In this document: piece after piece, positions 36,208 to 46,572 of the stretch
Layout: each line of letters opens with the position of its first letter
How positions within the stretch are numbered: position 1 is the stretch's first letter
Assembly (NCBI GenBank): GCA_947488595.1
Contig: CANKZI010000004.1
Span: forward strand, 1 to 64,000
Direction of reading: 5' to 3'
Length of the DNA: 64,000 bases
Source: Flavobacteriaceae bacterium
GTDB taxonomy: Bacteria > Bacteroidota > Bacteroidia > Flavobacteriales > Flavobacteriaceae
The notes under the pieces: generated by a model
The model's input: only the letters and a program-made list of their open reading frames with translations
What the model was told of the DNA's origin: nothing
Databases searched by the model: none
Position numbers and translations under genes: made by a program

Positions 36208-39200
36208 TTGAACAAATACATCAAAAAAAGTCTTAAAATAGTTGCTTGGATATTGGGTTCAATCTTCTTGTTATTGCTGTTGTTGGTATTTTTTATTCAA
36301 GTTCCTTATGTGCAAAATAAACTCAAAAACAAGGCGGTAAATTATCTAGAAACCAAAATTGGCACTGATGTAAATATTGGTCGAATCGAGATTGGATTTC
36401 CAAAAAAAATCATAATTGAAGACCTTTATCTTGAAAGCCAACAAAAAGATACTTTGCTCTTTGGAAAAAAAATAGCTGTAAATATTAGCCTTTTAAAATT
36501 ATTGAGCAATAAAGTAGAAATCAATTCGGTTGATTTGAACGGAATTACCATGAAAGTTTATCGGAGTAAAAAGGCAGTTTTCAATTTTGATTATATTATC
36601 GCAGCATTAGACAACGGTAAGCCAAAAGATATAACAGAAAAACCAATGCAATTTGCTATTGATAAAATCAATCTGGATAACATCAATTTGCGTTTTGATG
36701 ATGCTATTAGCAATTATAATATTCAGGTTCAATTGACACATTTTGATACAAGAATCAAAAAATTTGATCTTGATAAAATGGCTGTTGAAGTACCTAAGAT
36801 GCAGCTGCACGGCTTGACTTTAAACCTTGAACAGAATGCTTTATTGGAAGAAATCACGACAAAAACAGTTCAGAAAACAGATTCAATTGCTCGTGTTAAA
36901 CCAAATTTTGACATCAAATTAGGAACAATCGCTTTGTCGAAAATCAAAATCAATTACAGCGATAAAAAGACCAAAAACGAAAGCGCCCTCCAACTTAAAA
37001 AACTACTAATCGATTTCGAAACTACTGATTTTTCGCAGCAGTTGATTGCAATCAATAGTATTGAATTACAAGACGCAACTGCGCATTTAAAAATTGGAAA
37101 ATCGATTCAAAAAGCTTCACCTACTCCAACAATTGCTGCTGCTGCAAACCAATGGAAAGTCAATCTAAAGACTATTGATTTAAAAAATATTGCATTTGCT
37201 TACGACGACCATAATGCCAAAACCATTTCAAAAGGAATTGATTATCAGCATTTGGATATTAAAAATTTAAACTTAGAAGCAAGAGATTTTCGTTATCAAA
37301 CGGATGCAATCAGCGGAAGTATCAATGCTTTTGCAGTGACCGAAAAAAGCGGTCTCGTTGTAACATCACTTCAAACAAATTTTGGCTATGGACCACAAGG
37401 CACTTTTCTTAAAAATTTTACACTGAAAACACCACAAACCGTAATCCGAAATGAAATTATTGCCAATTATCCTTCGCTAGCCCAAGTAAAAAATGATTTA
37501 GGCAATTTGGCTATTGCTACCAATTTGTCTAACACAGCAATTGCTTTCAGTGATATTTTGCTTTTTGCGCCAGATTTGGCAAAGTCACCTCCGTTTAAAG
37601 ACCGACCGAATGCAATAATTTATCTGAATGGAAAAATCAATGGCCGACTCAATAATATGGTGGTTCCGAATATAGAAATCAGCGGGATTGGGAATACAAA
37701 ATTGGCCGCTAGCGGAAAAATTCTAGGATTGCCCGATATGAAAAAGGCAACTTTCGATATTGTGATTCGTGAATTTCGCTCCAGCGCTAAAGATATAAAT
37801 GATTTGCTTCCAGAAGGAACAGTTCCAAACCACTTGCAATTGCCATCAAAAATAGCGCTAAAAGGCATTTTTAAAGGTAGTATACAAAATTTTAATACCA
37901 ATTTGATTTTGAATTCCAGTCTAGGTAATGCTAGGATAAAAGGAAGTTTTGACCAGCGCAATAAAAATCGAGAAAAATATGATGCCATTGCTGAGTTGGA
38001 TAATTTTGATATTGGACAATTGATACAAAACAATTCGCTCGGAAAAGTGAGTTTTAAAGCTACAATTAAAGGTGTTGGACTTGATCCAAAAACAGCAAAT
38101 GCGTTTTTAGATGGTACTTTAAAGAAAGGAAAATTTAATAATTATACTTATCAATATTTAGCTGTAAAAGGGAATATTGCCAAAGGAGTATTTGATGTTT
38201 TTGCTAAAATAAATGATCCCAATCTTGGCTGCGACATGTTGGCGGAAGGCAGTTTTAATGGCAAGTATCCCGAGGTAAAAATGAAGCTTAACATTGATAT
38301 TGCGGATTTAGCTAAACTTAATCTTCATGCTGGACCACTTAAATTGCGAGGGAAAATAGATGCTGATATTGCATCACTCGACGCCGACTATTTGAATGGA
38401 AGCATCAATGCATATCATTTTGTAATTGCCAACGAAAAGGAGCAATTCCAAATGGATTCGGTGCGTATCATCGCTTTGGCTACATCCGAAAAAAGCAGCT
38501 TAGAAATCAAATCTCAATTTTTGAAAGCGAATATCGAGGGACAATACCAACTCCCCAAAATAGCCATTGCAGTGACCAATTCATTGTCAAAATATTATGA
38601 CGCCAACCTGTCATCCAAGGAAGAAATTACCACGCCTCAACAATTTGTTTTTAATATTACCGTCGACAATGATCCAATTTTAGCCAAAATTATTCCGAAA
38701 ATCACAAGATTAGAGCCCCTCAATATTAGCGGTAGATACAATAGTATTAACGATAGCATTGTTTTGAATGCCAGTATTCCGAGATTTATTTTTGGAACCA
38801 ATACAATTTCCAATGCCATCATCAAAATAGATAAAATAGACAATGCCTTGGTGTATAAGGCAGTCATTGATGAGATACAAAGTGACCAATTTCGATTGCC
38901 ACATTCTAGTCTCGAAGGCACTATCGCCAAAAATACGATTGCTTATAATTTGAATTTAAAAGATACCAAAAACAAAGACCATTATAGTGTTGCGGGCACA
39001 TTTCAAACCAAAGACGCCACTGCAGAAATGCGTTTGTTGCCAGAATCGTTGTTACTCAACTATGAACCTTGGCTTATTGCAGACAACAATGTCATTCGTT
39101 TTGAAGACCAAGGCATTTTTGCAGATAATTTTGAACTTAAAAATGAACAGAGTGCCATTACAATTCAATCGCATTCAACAGCGGCAGATGCACCGCTTGC

Positions 39201-41259
39201 TATCGATTTTAAATCATTTGAAATTGAAACCATTACAAAAATGTTCGAAAAGGAAAACTTCGTTTTTGGAGGAACGGTCAATGGCAACGTTTTACTTAAA
39301 AATTTAATGACCATGCCCATTTTTACATCTGATTTAAATATTGAAAATTTTAGTTTTAAGAAAGATACTATTGGCGCAATAAACATCAAAGTGAACAATG
39401 AAATCGAACCTATTTATGCAGCAAAAGTAACAATCACTGGAAAAGAAAATCAAGTCAATTTGGAGGGCTTTTATCGCAATGACAACAGCAGTTTTGATAT
39501 GCATTTAGACTTGCAGCGATTAAATATGATTAGTATTGCACCTTTTTCTGCTGGCAATATCACAAAAAGTAGTGGCTATTTGTCTGGGAATTTTAAACTT
39601 ACAGGAACCATCGATCAACCAAAAATCATAGGCGATTTACAGTTTCACGATGTTGGATTTACGGTTACCAAAGTCAATTCACCATTCAAATCGATGAATG
39701 ACCGCATTAGTTTTACAAAGGAAGGCATTGTATTTCCACAATTTTCACTTTCCGATGCGCAAGACAATGTAATTTCACTAAAAGGCAATATTTATACGCC
39801 TAACTATAAAGATTTTGCCTTTGATCTTACTATCAATGCGGATAATTTTAGGGTTATGAATTCTAGTACAAAAGACAATGCCACCTATTATGGGCAATTG
39901 TTTTTGAATGCCCGACTAAATATCAAAGGCGACCTTAATAAGCCTGTTGTTGATGGGACAGTAAAAATCAATGACGCGACAAAATTTACTGTCGAATTGC
40001 CTCAGAATGATCCGTCGATAGCAGATCGCGAAGGTATTATTGAGTTCATAGACAAAGACAATTTGCAACTTACGGAAAAATTGATAATTCAAAAAGATTC
40101 GTTAAGCAGAAGCACTATTAAAGGAATGAATGTTGCAGTTAATATCGAAATCGACAAAGAGGCCGAGTTGACCATAATAATTGACAAGGGCAATGGTGAT
40201 TTTGTAAAAGTAAAAGGCGAAGCAAAACTTTCTGGGGGTATTGACGAATCTGGAAAAACCACACTAACTGGTCGTTATGAGTTAAAAGAAGGTGCATATG
40301 AAATGACATTTAATTTTCTAAAACGAAAATTCGACATCCAATCAGGCAGTTCTATTGTGTGGACAGGCGAACCAACATCTGCAGACATTAACATCACTGC
40401 GGTTTATAAAAGCGATACTGCGCCAATTGATTTGCTTGAAGACCAATTGGGCAATCTTTCTCAAAGTCAAAAAAATACCTATAAGCAAAAACTTCCTTTT
40501 GAGACTTTGTTGAAACTAAACGGCAATTTATTAAAACCAGATATTACTTTTGACATCACTTTACCCGAAGGCAATTATGGTGTTGCTTCGGATATATTAA
40601 CGACAACTAGAGCAAAATTAGCGCAATTGCGACAAGAACCTTCGGAGCTTAACAAACAGGTTTTTGCGATTTTATTATTAAATCGGTTTGTTGGCGAAAA
40701 TCCATTTGCGAGTGAATCCGGAACCAGTTCAAGTTCATTGGCGCGTCAAAGTGTGAGCAAAATTTTATCGGAACAACTCAATGATTTGGCTGGCAATTTA
40801 ATCAATGGTGTCGAAATCGATTTTGATCTTGAATCAACCGATGATTACAGTTCTGGTATAAGACAAGACAAAACTGATCTTTCGGTTGCAGTTTCCAAAA
40901 AACTGCTAAACGACAGACTAAAAGTCACTGTTGGAAGTAGTTTTGGTTTGGAAGGTGAAGCGCAAGCCAATCAACGTACCAATAACATCGCAGGCGATAT
41001 TGCGGCCGATTATCAATTATCAAAAGACGGCAAGTACCTAATTCGTGGCTACCGCAAAAATGAATACCAAGTCGCACTACAAGGACAGATTGTAGAAACG
41101 GGATTGGCGTTTATTATCACGATGGATTATAACAAATTTCGTGAACTTTTTCACCTCTCGAAAGCAGAAAAGCAAATGAAAAGCCAGGCTAAAAAGAAAA
41201 AAAAAGAAGCCAAAGCACAAAAAGGACATCAAAATCAAACGGAAACCGAAAAAAAATAA
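36208..41259 (+). CDS. tamB: Translocation/assembly module TamB-family protein
   Basis: About 1,680-residue inner-membrane-anchored AsmA/TamB-family protein, which bridges the periplasm and helps insert outer-membrane proteins or move lipids. One membrane helix near the N-terminus (IVAWILGSIFLLLLLLVFF) is followed by a very long series of beta-rich repeats and the C-terminal TamB/DUF490 domain (about the last 450 residues, GKTTLTGRYELKEGAYEM onwards). The extreme C-terminus is Lys-rich. The frame opens at a TTG at 36127, but the 27 residues before the TTG at 36208 add a second hydrophobic patch atypical for the family; no ATG is available, so the start is uncertain. tamL begins 1 base after its stop. 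Confidence 0.9.
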   Translation: MNKYIKKSLKIVAWILGSIFLLLLLLVFFIQVPYVQNKLKNKAVNYLETKIGTDVNIGRIEIGFPKKIIIEDLYLESQQKDTLLFGKKIAVNISLLKLLSNKVEINSVDLNGITMKVYRSKKAVFNFDYIIAALDNGKPKDITEKPMQFAIDKINLDNINLRFDDAISNYNIQVQLTHFDTRIKKFDLDKMAVEVPKMQLHGLTLNLEQNALLEEITTKTVQKTDSIARVKPNFDIKLGTIALSKIKINYSDKKTKNESALQLKKLLIDFETTDFSQQLIAINSIELQDATAHLKIGKSIQKASPTPTIAAAANQWKVNLKTIDLKNIAFAYDDHNAKTISKGIDYQHLDIKNLNLEARDFRYQTDAISGSINAFAVTEKSGLVVTSLQTNFGYGPQGTFLKNFTLKTPQTVIRNEIIANYPSLAQVKNDLGNLAIATNLSNTAIAFSDILLFAPDLAKSPPFKDRPNAIIYLNGKINGRLNNMVVPNIEISGIGNTKLAASGKILGLPDMKKATFDIVIREFRSSAKDINDLLPEGTVPNHLQLPSKIALKGIFKGSIQNFNTNLILNSSLGNARIKGSFDQRNKNREKYDAIAELDNFDIGQLIQNNSLGKVSFKATIKGVGLDPKTANAFLDGTLKKGKFNNYTYQYLAVKGNIAKGVFDVFAKINDPNLGCDMLAEGSFNGKYPEVKMKLNIDIADLAKLNLHAGPLKLRGKIDADIASLDADYLNGSINAYHFVIANEKEQFQMDSVRIIALATSEKSSLEIKSQFLKANIEGQYQLPKIAIAVTNSLSKYYDANLSSKEEITTPQQFVFNITVDNDPILAKIIPKITRLEPLNISGRYNSINDSIVLNASIPRFIFGTNTISNAIIKIDKIDNALVYKAVIDEIQSDQFRLPHSSLEGTIAKNTIAYNLNLKDTKNKDHYSVAGTFQTKDATAEMRLLPESLLLNYEPWLIADNNVIRFEDQGIFADNFELKNEQSAITIQSHSTAADAPLAIDFKSFEIETITKMFEKENFVFGGTVNGNVLLKNLMTMPIFTSDLNIENFSFKKDTIGAINIKVNNEIEPIYAAKVTITGKENQVNLEGFYRNDNSSFDMHLDLQRLNMISIAPFSAGNITKSSGYLSGNFKLTGTIDQPKIIGDLQFHDVGFTVTKVNSPFKSMNDRISFTKEGIVFPQFSLSDAQDNVISLKGNIYTPNYKDFAFDLTINADNFRVMNSSTKDNATYYGQLFLNARLNIKGDLNKPVVDGTVKINDATKFTVELPQNDPSIADREGIIEFIDKDNLQLTEKLIIQKDSLSRSTIKGMNVAVNIEIDKEAELTIIIDKGNGDFVKVKGEAKLSGGIDESGKTTLTGRYELKEGAYEMTFNFLKRKFDIQSGSSIVWTGEPTSADINITAVYKSDTAPIDLLEDQLGNLSQSQKNTYKQKLPFETLLKLNGNLLKPDITFDITLPEGNYGVASDILTTTRAKLAQLRQEPSELNKQVFAILLLNRFVGENPFASESGTSSSSLARQSVSKILSEQLNDLAGNLINGVEIDFDLESTDDYSSGIRQDKTDLSVAVSKKLLNDRLKVTVGSSFGLEGEAQANQRTNNIAGDIAADYQLSKDGKYLIRGYRKNEYQVALQGQIVETGLAFIITMDYNKFRELFHLSKAEKQMKSQAKKKKKEAKAQKGHQNQTETEKK

Positions 41260-41260
41260 T

Positions 41261-43564
41261 ATGAAACGCAAATTGATTTATTATTTTATTTTCATTTTGC
41301 TGTATATCACTTGGTCGTGCAGCAATACCAAATATTTGCCCGAAGGGGAATTGTTATACACTGAAGGAAAAGTTAAATTAAATGATTCTTTACTATCAAA
41401 AAAAGAACGCAAAAATATTCAAAACGAATTACAGGTTTTATTACGTCCAAAACCTAATACAAGTATCTTGGGATTGCGCCCCAAATTACTAATTTACAAT
41501 TGGGTAGGAAAACCAAAAAAAGAGAAAGGTTTTAGGCATTGGTTGCGCACAAAAGTGGGTGAAGCGCCAGTGCTTTTTAGTGATGTTGATTTGGATTTTA
41601 ATGCAGGCGTTATAGAAAATTACAGTCAAAACAATGGTTATTTTAAAACCATTGTCGCTCCCGATTCAACTAAAAATGGCAAAAGAGTAAAGGCAATTTA
41701 TACCATCCAATCTGGAAAACAATTTACAATTAGAAAAGTAGTTTTTCCGCAAGATTCGAGTGCCATTAATCAATCGGTTTTTGCCACACAAGATAAAACG
41801 CTTTTAAAACCGGGTGCTCCTTATAAACTCGAAGAAATTAAATTAGAACGGGAACGCATTGATACGCGACTCAAAGAACAAGGCTATTATTTTTTCAATC
41901 CAGACTATCTCAAAGTGCAAGTTGACAGCACCGTCGGCAAATACCAAGTCGATTTGTTCATAAAAATAAAAGACGAAACACCCGAAAAAGCCAAAAAAGT
42001 TTTCCGCATTAATAATATTTTAATCTATCCCAATTACTCGTTACGCAAACAAGAGCGCGATAGCACTACAGGCGACTCAAGTCACATTGTGCAATACAAA
42101 GATTTCATTATTGACGATGAAGAAAAATTATTCATTCCACGAATTTTTGATCGTACGTTATATTTTGAAAAACATGACCTATATAACCGCACGAATCATA
42201 ATCTATCGCTCAATCGATTGGTCAATTTGGGTACATTCAAATTTGTAAAAAACCAATTCAAAATTGCGCCAAATAATGATAATGCCTTAGATGCTTATTA
42301 TTATTTAACACCATTTACCAAAAAATCGATTCGTGTCGAAGTTTTGGCAAAAACCAATTCGGCAAATTATAGCGGAACCGAACTGAACATTAATTGGAGC
42401 AACCGAAACACGTTTAAAGGTGCCGAATTATTGACCATTTCTGCCTTTGGTGGTTTTGAAGTGCAAGTTTCTGGACAAAATAATGGTTACAATGTTTATC
42501 GGTACGGTCTCGAATCAAGTTTGGTTTGGCCCCGCTTAATAGCACCAATTAAGCTAAAATCGTCAAGCGGATTTGTTCCAAAAACAAAAGCCACAATAGG
42601 TTATGAATTTCAAAACAGGACGCAACTTTACACATTAAGTGCTTTTAAAAGCGCTTTTGGTTATATGTGGAAAGAGAACATTCGCAAAGAACACCAGTTT
42701 AATATTTCCGAAATCAACTATGTCATTCCGATTCAAATTACGCAACTGTACCAAGACCAAATCGATCAAAATCCCTCACTGGGAAAAGTAGTTGAAAAAC
42801 AATTGATTGTTGGTTCGAACTATTCTTATACCTACACCAATACGATGCAAAACAATAAAAAAAACACCATTTATTACAAAGGGACTTTTGATTTGGCGGG
42901 CAATGTAGCAGGTTTGCTTTCGGGTGCCAATGTAAAAAAAGGCGATACCACCAAAGTTTTTGGCGTTCCATTTAGTCAATTTATAAAAATGGAACATGAT
43001 TTTAGACATTATACAAAATTTGGCAATAATGCACAATTGGCGAGTCGCATCATTCTTGGCATGGGTTACAGTTATGGCAACGCAACCGCAATGCCTTATG
43101 CAAAACAATTCTTTATTGGTGGAACCACTAGTTTAAGAGCATTTCGAGCGCGTTCACTTGGACCCGGAACCTACAATGGCGCAGCTGAAACAAATATTTT
43201 TCTGCCCGATCAATCGGGTGATATCAAACTCGAACTGAATACAGAATACCGCGCCAAACTATTTAATATTGTGCATGGCGCGCTCTTTGTTGATGCTGGA
43301 AACATTTGGTTGCTGAACAAAGATATTGACAAAAATGGAGCCGAATTTTCAAAAGACTTTATCGAGCAAATCGCTGTCGGAACTGGTGTTGGGTTGCGAT
43401 TTGATATTAAATTTTTAGTACTCCGAACCGATTTTGCGTTTCCGATTCGCAAACCTTACTTACCCGAAGGACAACGTTGGGTTTTAGACCAAGTCCGTTT
43501 TGGAAGCGGCACTTGGCGAAAAGAAAATTTAATTTTCAATTTGGCTATTGGTTATCCGTTTTAA
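41261..43564 (+). CDS. tamL: Outer-membrane lipoprotein TamL (BamA/TamA superfamily)
   Basis: 767 residues. A lipoprotein signal with C20 in ITWSCSN would be cleaved and lipidated. POTRA-like domains follow (to about residue 330), then a 16-strand Omp85-type barrel (the D15 surface-antigen domain) ending LIFNLAIGYPF. The conserved barrel-lumen motif region shows GGTTSLRAFRARSLGPG. In Bacteroidetes the lipidated TamL replaces TamA and pairs with TamB, which is encoded immediately upstream with a 1-base gap. The pair should act together in outer-membrane assembly. Confidence 0.93.
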   Translation: MKRKLIYYFIFILLYITWSCSNTKYLPEGELLYTEGKVKLNDSLLSKKERKNIQNELQVLLRPKPNTSILGLRPKLLIYNWVGKPKKEKGFRHWLRTKVGEAPVLFSDVDLDFNAGVIENYSQNNGYFKTIVAPDSTKNGKRVKAIYTIQSGKQFTIRKVVFPQDSSAINQSVFATQDKTLLKPGAPYKLEEIKLERERIDTRLKEQGYYFFNPDYLKVQVDSTVGKYQVDLFIKIKDETPEKAKKVFRINNILIYPNYSLRKQERDSTTGDSSHIVQYKDFIIDDEEKLFIPRIFDRTLYFEKHDLYNRTNHNLSLNRLVNLGTFKFVKNQFKIAPNNDNALDAYYYLTPFTKKSIRVEVLAKTNSANYSGTELNINWSNRNTFKGAELLTISAFGGFEVQVSGQNNGYNVYRYGLESSLVWPRLIAPIKLKSSSGFVPKTKATIGYEFQNRTQLYTLSAFKSAFGYMWKENIRKEHQFNISEINYVIPIQITQLYQDQIDQNPSLGKVVEKQLIVGSNYSYTYTNTMQNNKKNTIYYKGTFDLAGNVAGLLSGANVKKGDTTKVFGVPFSQFIKMEHDFRHYTKFGNNAQLASRIILGMGYSYGNATAMPYAKQFFIGGTTSLRAFRARSLGPGTYNGAAETNIFLPDQSGDIKLELNTEYRAKLFNIVHGALFVDAGNIWLLNKDIDKNGAEFSKDFIEQIAVGTGVGLRFDIKFLVLRTDFAFPIRKPYLPEGQRWVLDQVRFGSGTWRKENLIFNLAIGYPF

Positions 43565-43635
43565 AGGTTGAAATACTAATGTAAATTGTCCAATTACTAT
43601 AAATTGTAATTATTTCAAAACGCTTTGATTTTTTT

Positions 43636-43750
43636 GGGCGTGCCCCCATCAACTGCGCACAACTTAAAAAAACACACTTTAATGATGGGGTCGGGCCATC
43701 TGCTTCAAGTCCTCGTTCCTGCGGGCTTTCCGCTGCTTTCCCTCACGCAG
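43636..43750. repeat. Second hairpin repeat type (GGGCGTGCCCC element)
   Basis: GGGCGTGCCCCCATCA begins the element. CCCCATCA (43644-43651) pairs with TGATGGGG (43683-43690), followed by TCGGGCCATCTGC, a GGGCTTTCCGCTGCTTTCCC segment and CCTCACGCAG. This G+C-rich block stands out from the AT-rich surroundings. The TTTCCGCT segment is shared with the right arms of the other hairpin family on the opposite strand, but the overall layout differs. The rest of the 465-base gap between tamL and tRNA-His has no open frame or other structure that I can support. Confidence 0.55.
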
Positions 43751-43989
43751 CAATTCCAACCAAATGAAGCAAAACATTAAAACAACAATCATTACTTTTC
43801 GCAAAGATTTTTCCGATGATATTTGCAAAACGATGTGCCAATTACTGGTTTAGAATAGTTTAAAGAAGCAAGCTTTTTTTGTCAATAAATTGATAAAAAT
43901 CTTTGCATTGCTTTTCTAATTGAACGATAATTTTAAGGAACTTTATCGACCGAAATGGATAAACAATTACTGTTACAAATTGCTTTAAA

Positions 43990-44020
43990 CAAAAAAAGCC
44001 CCGAATTACTTCGAGACTTT
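43990..44020 (-). terminator. Terminator of tRNA-His
   Basis: On the minus strand AAGTCTCGAA and TTCGGGGCTT form a 10-bp stem (with G-U pairs) around GTAA, followed by a T run. It lies 10 bases after the tRNA. Confidence 0.8.
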
Positions 44021-44029
44021 TGCCTTTTG

Positions 44030-44104
44030 GGTGAATGACCGGGTTCGAACCGGCGACCCTCGGTACCACAAACCGATGCTCTAACCAGCTGAGCTACAAT
44101 CACC
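44030..44104 (-). tRNA. tRNA-His (anticodon GTG)
   Basis: The minus strand folds as a cloverleaf. D-arm TAGCTCAGCTGGTTAGAGC, anticodon stem TCGGT/ACCGA with loop TTGTGGT (anticodon GTG), and T-arm GGTTCGAACC. The extra 5' G (position -1, base 44104) opposite C73 is the histidine identity element. One T-T mismatch is visible in the acceptor stem. The 3' CCA is not encoded. A terminator hairpin follows. Confidence 0.95.
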
Positions 44105-44166
44105 ATTTGTTAGCGGATGCAAATATATTATAAAACTTTGCTTTTACAAAGAAAAAAAATAAAAAA

Positions 44167-44883
44167 TTATATCAAATCACTTAAACTATTGACTGCCAAA
44201 TGCCTTTCAACCGTAAATCCTTCGGCATAATCGGTACCAATGAGTCGCCCTAAATCTTGACTGCGATAATGAATACTTTCGAGAAAATTTTTAGTCGCAA
44301 TTGGTGTCACTGGACCTTCTTCATTTGGATTGTAAAACTGTGAACCGTAAGACAAAATGGCGGCGGTTTTTTTGGTTTCAAATCCAGTGATGTCGACCAC
44401 AAAATCGGGAACTACGTTTTTCCATTGAATAAAATGGTACACCAATTTTGGTCGCCAATGCAACTGTTTTTCGCCATTCAACGAGGTTTCAATTTTTAAT
44501 AATCCAGATAAAAAACAAGCATCACTAACCAATTTACTTGCTTTTCCGTGATCAATATGTCGGTCATCAATTGCATTACAAATAACTATTTCTGGACGGT
44601 ATTTTCTGATTATCTTAATCACTTCCAATTGGTGCGCTTCGTCATTTACAAAAAATCCGTCACGCATCAATAGGTTTTCTCTAACAGCGATTCCTAATAT
44701 TTTTGCTGCTGCTGCTGCTTCACTATCTCTAATTGCTGCTGAACCTCTAGTACCTAGTTCACCGCGTGTCAAATCGATGATACCGACTTTTTTGCCCAAG
44801 CTGACTTCTTTGGCGATTGTACCACCACAACCCAATTCAACATCGTCTGGATGGGCGCCAAAAGCAAGGATATCTAATTTCAT
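44167..44883 (-). CDS. bshB1: Bacillithiol biosynthesis deacetylase BshB1
   Basis: 238-residue LmbE/PIG-L-family zinc deacetylase that removes the acetyl group from GlcNAc-malate in bacillithiol synthesis. The zinc and catalytic motif AHPDD is at residues 10-14, and the third ligand region is DRHIDHGKA. The RGELGTRGSAAIRDSEAAAAAKILG stretch is characteristic of BshB1. Bacillithiol is the main low-molecular-weight thiol in many Bacteroidetes. It lies 47 bases after the menF-type gene, probably in one transcript, though the two pathways are unrelated. Confidence 0.93.
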   Translation of the reverse strand: MKLDILAFGAHPDDVELGCGGTIAKEVSLGKKVGIIDLTRGELGTRGSAAIRDSEAAAAAKILGIAVRENLLMRDGFFVNDEAHQLEVIKIIRKYRPEIVICNAIDDRHIDHGKASKLVSDACFLSGLLKIETSLNGEKQLHWRPKLVYHFIQWKNVVPDFVVDITGFETKKTAAILSYGSQFYNPNEEGPVTPIATKNFLESIHYRSQDLGRLIGTDYAEGFTVERHLAVNSLSDLI

Positions 44884-44930
44884 TTTTAGTTTATTTAAAA
44901 ATTATTCTTATTGCAATAAGGTAATTTAAT

Positions 44931-45992
44931 TTAAAGTGCCCTTTTCATTGTCATCGATTTGTTGACTGTTTCTGCATATTCGTTTTTTGGAATGCTGTCT
45001 TTTGTCACGCCGCAGCCAACAAACAATTCGACTGCATTATTTAAAATTTTCATACACCGCAAATTAACAAACAAATCAGATGATTCTGTTTTAAATGTTG
45101 CTAAATTTATATTCAATTCACCCAAAAACCCAGAATAATACTCGCGTTCTTCTGCTTCATTTTTTAAAATAAAAGCTTTTGCACTTGCTTTTGGCAAACC
45201 ACCCACTGCTGGTGTCGGATGCAAAGCTTGGAGCACTTCTTTAAGGTTGTATTTGGATAACAAACGTGCCGAAATATCTGTCTTAATGTGCCATAAATTG
45301 CCTGCTTGCGCTGAATAAGGTTTAGAAATATTGACATTAAAAACGAAATCAGCCAATTGACTGGAGATAAAATCAGTGACCAATTGCTGTTCATTTTTTT
45401 CTTTTTCTTCCCAAACTACTGATTCTAAACTATTAAAAATTTGGGTTCCTGCCAAAGCTACTGTAGCAATTTGATCCTCGTTCACTTTTAGCAGTTGTTC
45501 TGGTGTTGCGCCCATCCACATCCCAATTTTGGGGTGAAAAAAACAATAATTAAATGCCGACGGATAATACGCAATCAATTTTTTGAAAACCATTTCAGTA
45601 TCCAAATTACTGGTTTTTATTGTTTCTTTTCTCGAAACCACAACTTTTTGAAATGCACCCGATTGTATAGCGATTACTGCTTTTTCGACCAAATTTTCAA
45701 AGCCAATTTGGTGTACTTCATCTGTAACAAAATCATTGTTATTGTTTACATAAAAATCACCTGCAGTTTTCTTTTCAACATAAACATTCGATTGGTTTTG
45801 AGGAATAATCGGAATAATATCTCCGTCAAAAGGAGCAAAAACAAAACCTTTTTCTTCAAAATTTTCAACCAAATAAAGCACATCATTCTTTTGAAATAAA
45901 CCAATAATATGATCTGAATTGGGTTTGCAAAACAGAACAAAAGGTAAATTTTGCTGTATTTGATTTTTGGTTTTGGTAAATAAATCTTCCAT
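44931..45992 (-). CDS. menF: Isochorismate synthase
   Basis: 353-residue chorismate-binding enzyme converting chorismate to isochorismate, the entry to menaquinone synthesis. The C-terminal core carries KVVVSRKE, GMWMGATPEQLL, LHPTPAVGGLP and REYYSGFLG, with VGCGVTKDSIP close to the end. These match MenF/EntC rather than TrpE/PabB. It ends 47 bases before bshB1 and begins just after the hotdog thioesterase stop codon (1-base gap). The thioesterase could hydrolyse DHNA-CoA in the same pathway, which supports the menaquinone assignment. Confidence 0.9.
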   Translation of the reverse strand: MEDLFTKTKNQIQQNLPFVLFCKPNSDHIIGLFQKNDVLYLVENFEEKGFVFAPFDGDIIPIIPQNQSNVYVEKKTAGDFYVNNNNDFVTDEVHQIGFENLVEKAVIAIQSGAFQKVVVSRKETIKTSNLDTEMVFKKLIAYYPSAFNYCFFHPKIGMWMGATPEQLLKVNEDQIATVALAGTQIFNSLESVVWEEKEKNEQQLVTDFISSQLADFVFNVNISKPYSAQAGNLWHIKTDISARLLSKYNLKEVLQALHPTPAVGGLPKASAKAFILKNEAEEREYYSGFLGELNINLATFKTESSDLFVNLRCMKILNNAVELFVGCGVTKDSIPKNEYAETVNKSMTMKRAL

Positions 45993-45993
45993 T

Positions 45994-46416
45994 TTAGCGT
46001 CTTGGCAAAACCATATTGGTGAGCTTACAAAGCGAAATTAATCTATTTTTTTCGTCGGTAATTTTAATTTCCCACAAATGAATACTACCCCCTCTATGAA
46101 TAATTCGGGCGGTTCCTGTAACCGTGCCTTCGCGTTTGCTTCTTAAATGATTGGCAGCAATCTCAATACCGCGCACTTCTTGTTTTTCGGGATTGATAAA
46201 CATGAGCGATGCCGCACTACCAACGCTTTCGGCCAAAGCCACCGTTGCGCCGCCATGGAGCAAACCCATTGGTTGATGAACGCCAGCGTTTACAGGCATC
46301 GTCGCTTCCAAGAAATCTTCACCTGCGTCTGTATAAGTAATTCCTAAAGTTTCCATTAAAGTATTTTTGGACCAATCATTACACAATTGAAGTACTTTTT
46401 CTCTGTCAAATGCCAT
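45994..46416 (-). CDS. Hotdog-fold acyl-CoA thioesterase (PaaI/MenI-like)
   Basis: 140-residue hotdog thioesterase of the PaaI family. The conserved HQPMGLLHGGATVALAESVG stretch (about residues 47-66) includes the GG and the catalytic acidic residue. It sits directly before the isochorismate synthase gene with a 1-base gap, so a role as 1,4-dihydroxy-2-naphthoyl-CoA hydrolase in menaquinone synthesis is likely. Phenylacetyl-CoA thioesterase activity is the alternative reading of sequence alone. Confidence 0.88.
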   Translation of the reverse strand: MAFDREKVLQLCNDWSKNTLMETLGITYTDAGEDFLEATMPVNAGVHQPMGLLHGGATVALAESVGSAASLMFINPEKQEVRGIEIAANHLRSKREGTVTGTARIIHRGGSIHLWEIKITDEKNRLISLCKLTNMVLPRR

Positions 46417-46572
46417 AGTTTTTTTTGTAAAAATAGGAATTTTAAAGAATAGATTGCCGCCATTACACTATAATCTGTTTGTATTCGTTATTTTAAATTT
46501 ATTTGTTAGCCGAAAATTGAAATTTTCAAATTTTCAAATTAATAACTACTTTTACCAAAATTCGAAAAACCA

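Noticed and set aside
43860..44069. 69-codon minus-strand frame reading MVPRVAGSNPVIHPKGK
   Set aside because: It runs through tRNA-His and its terminator; the reading is the tRNA sequence translated by chance.
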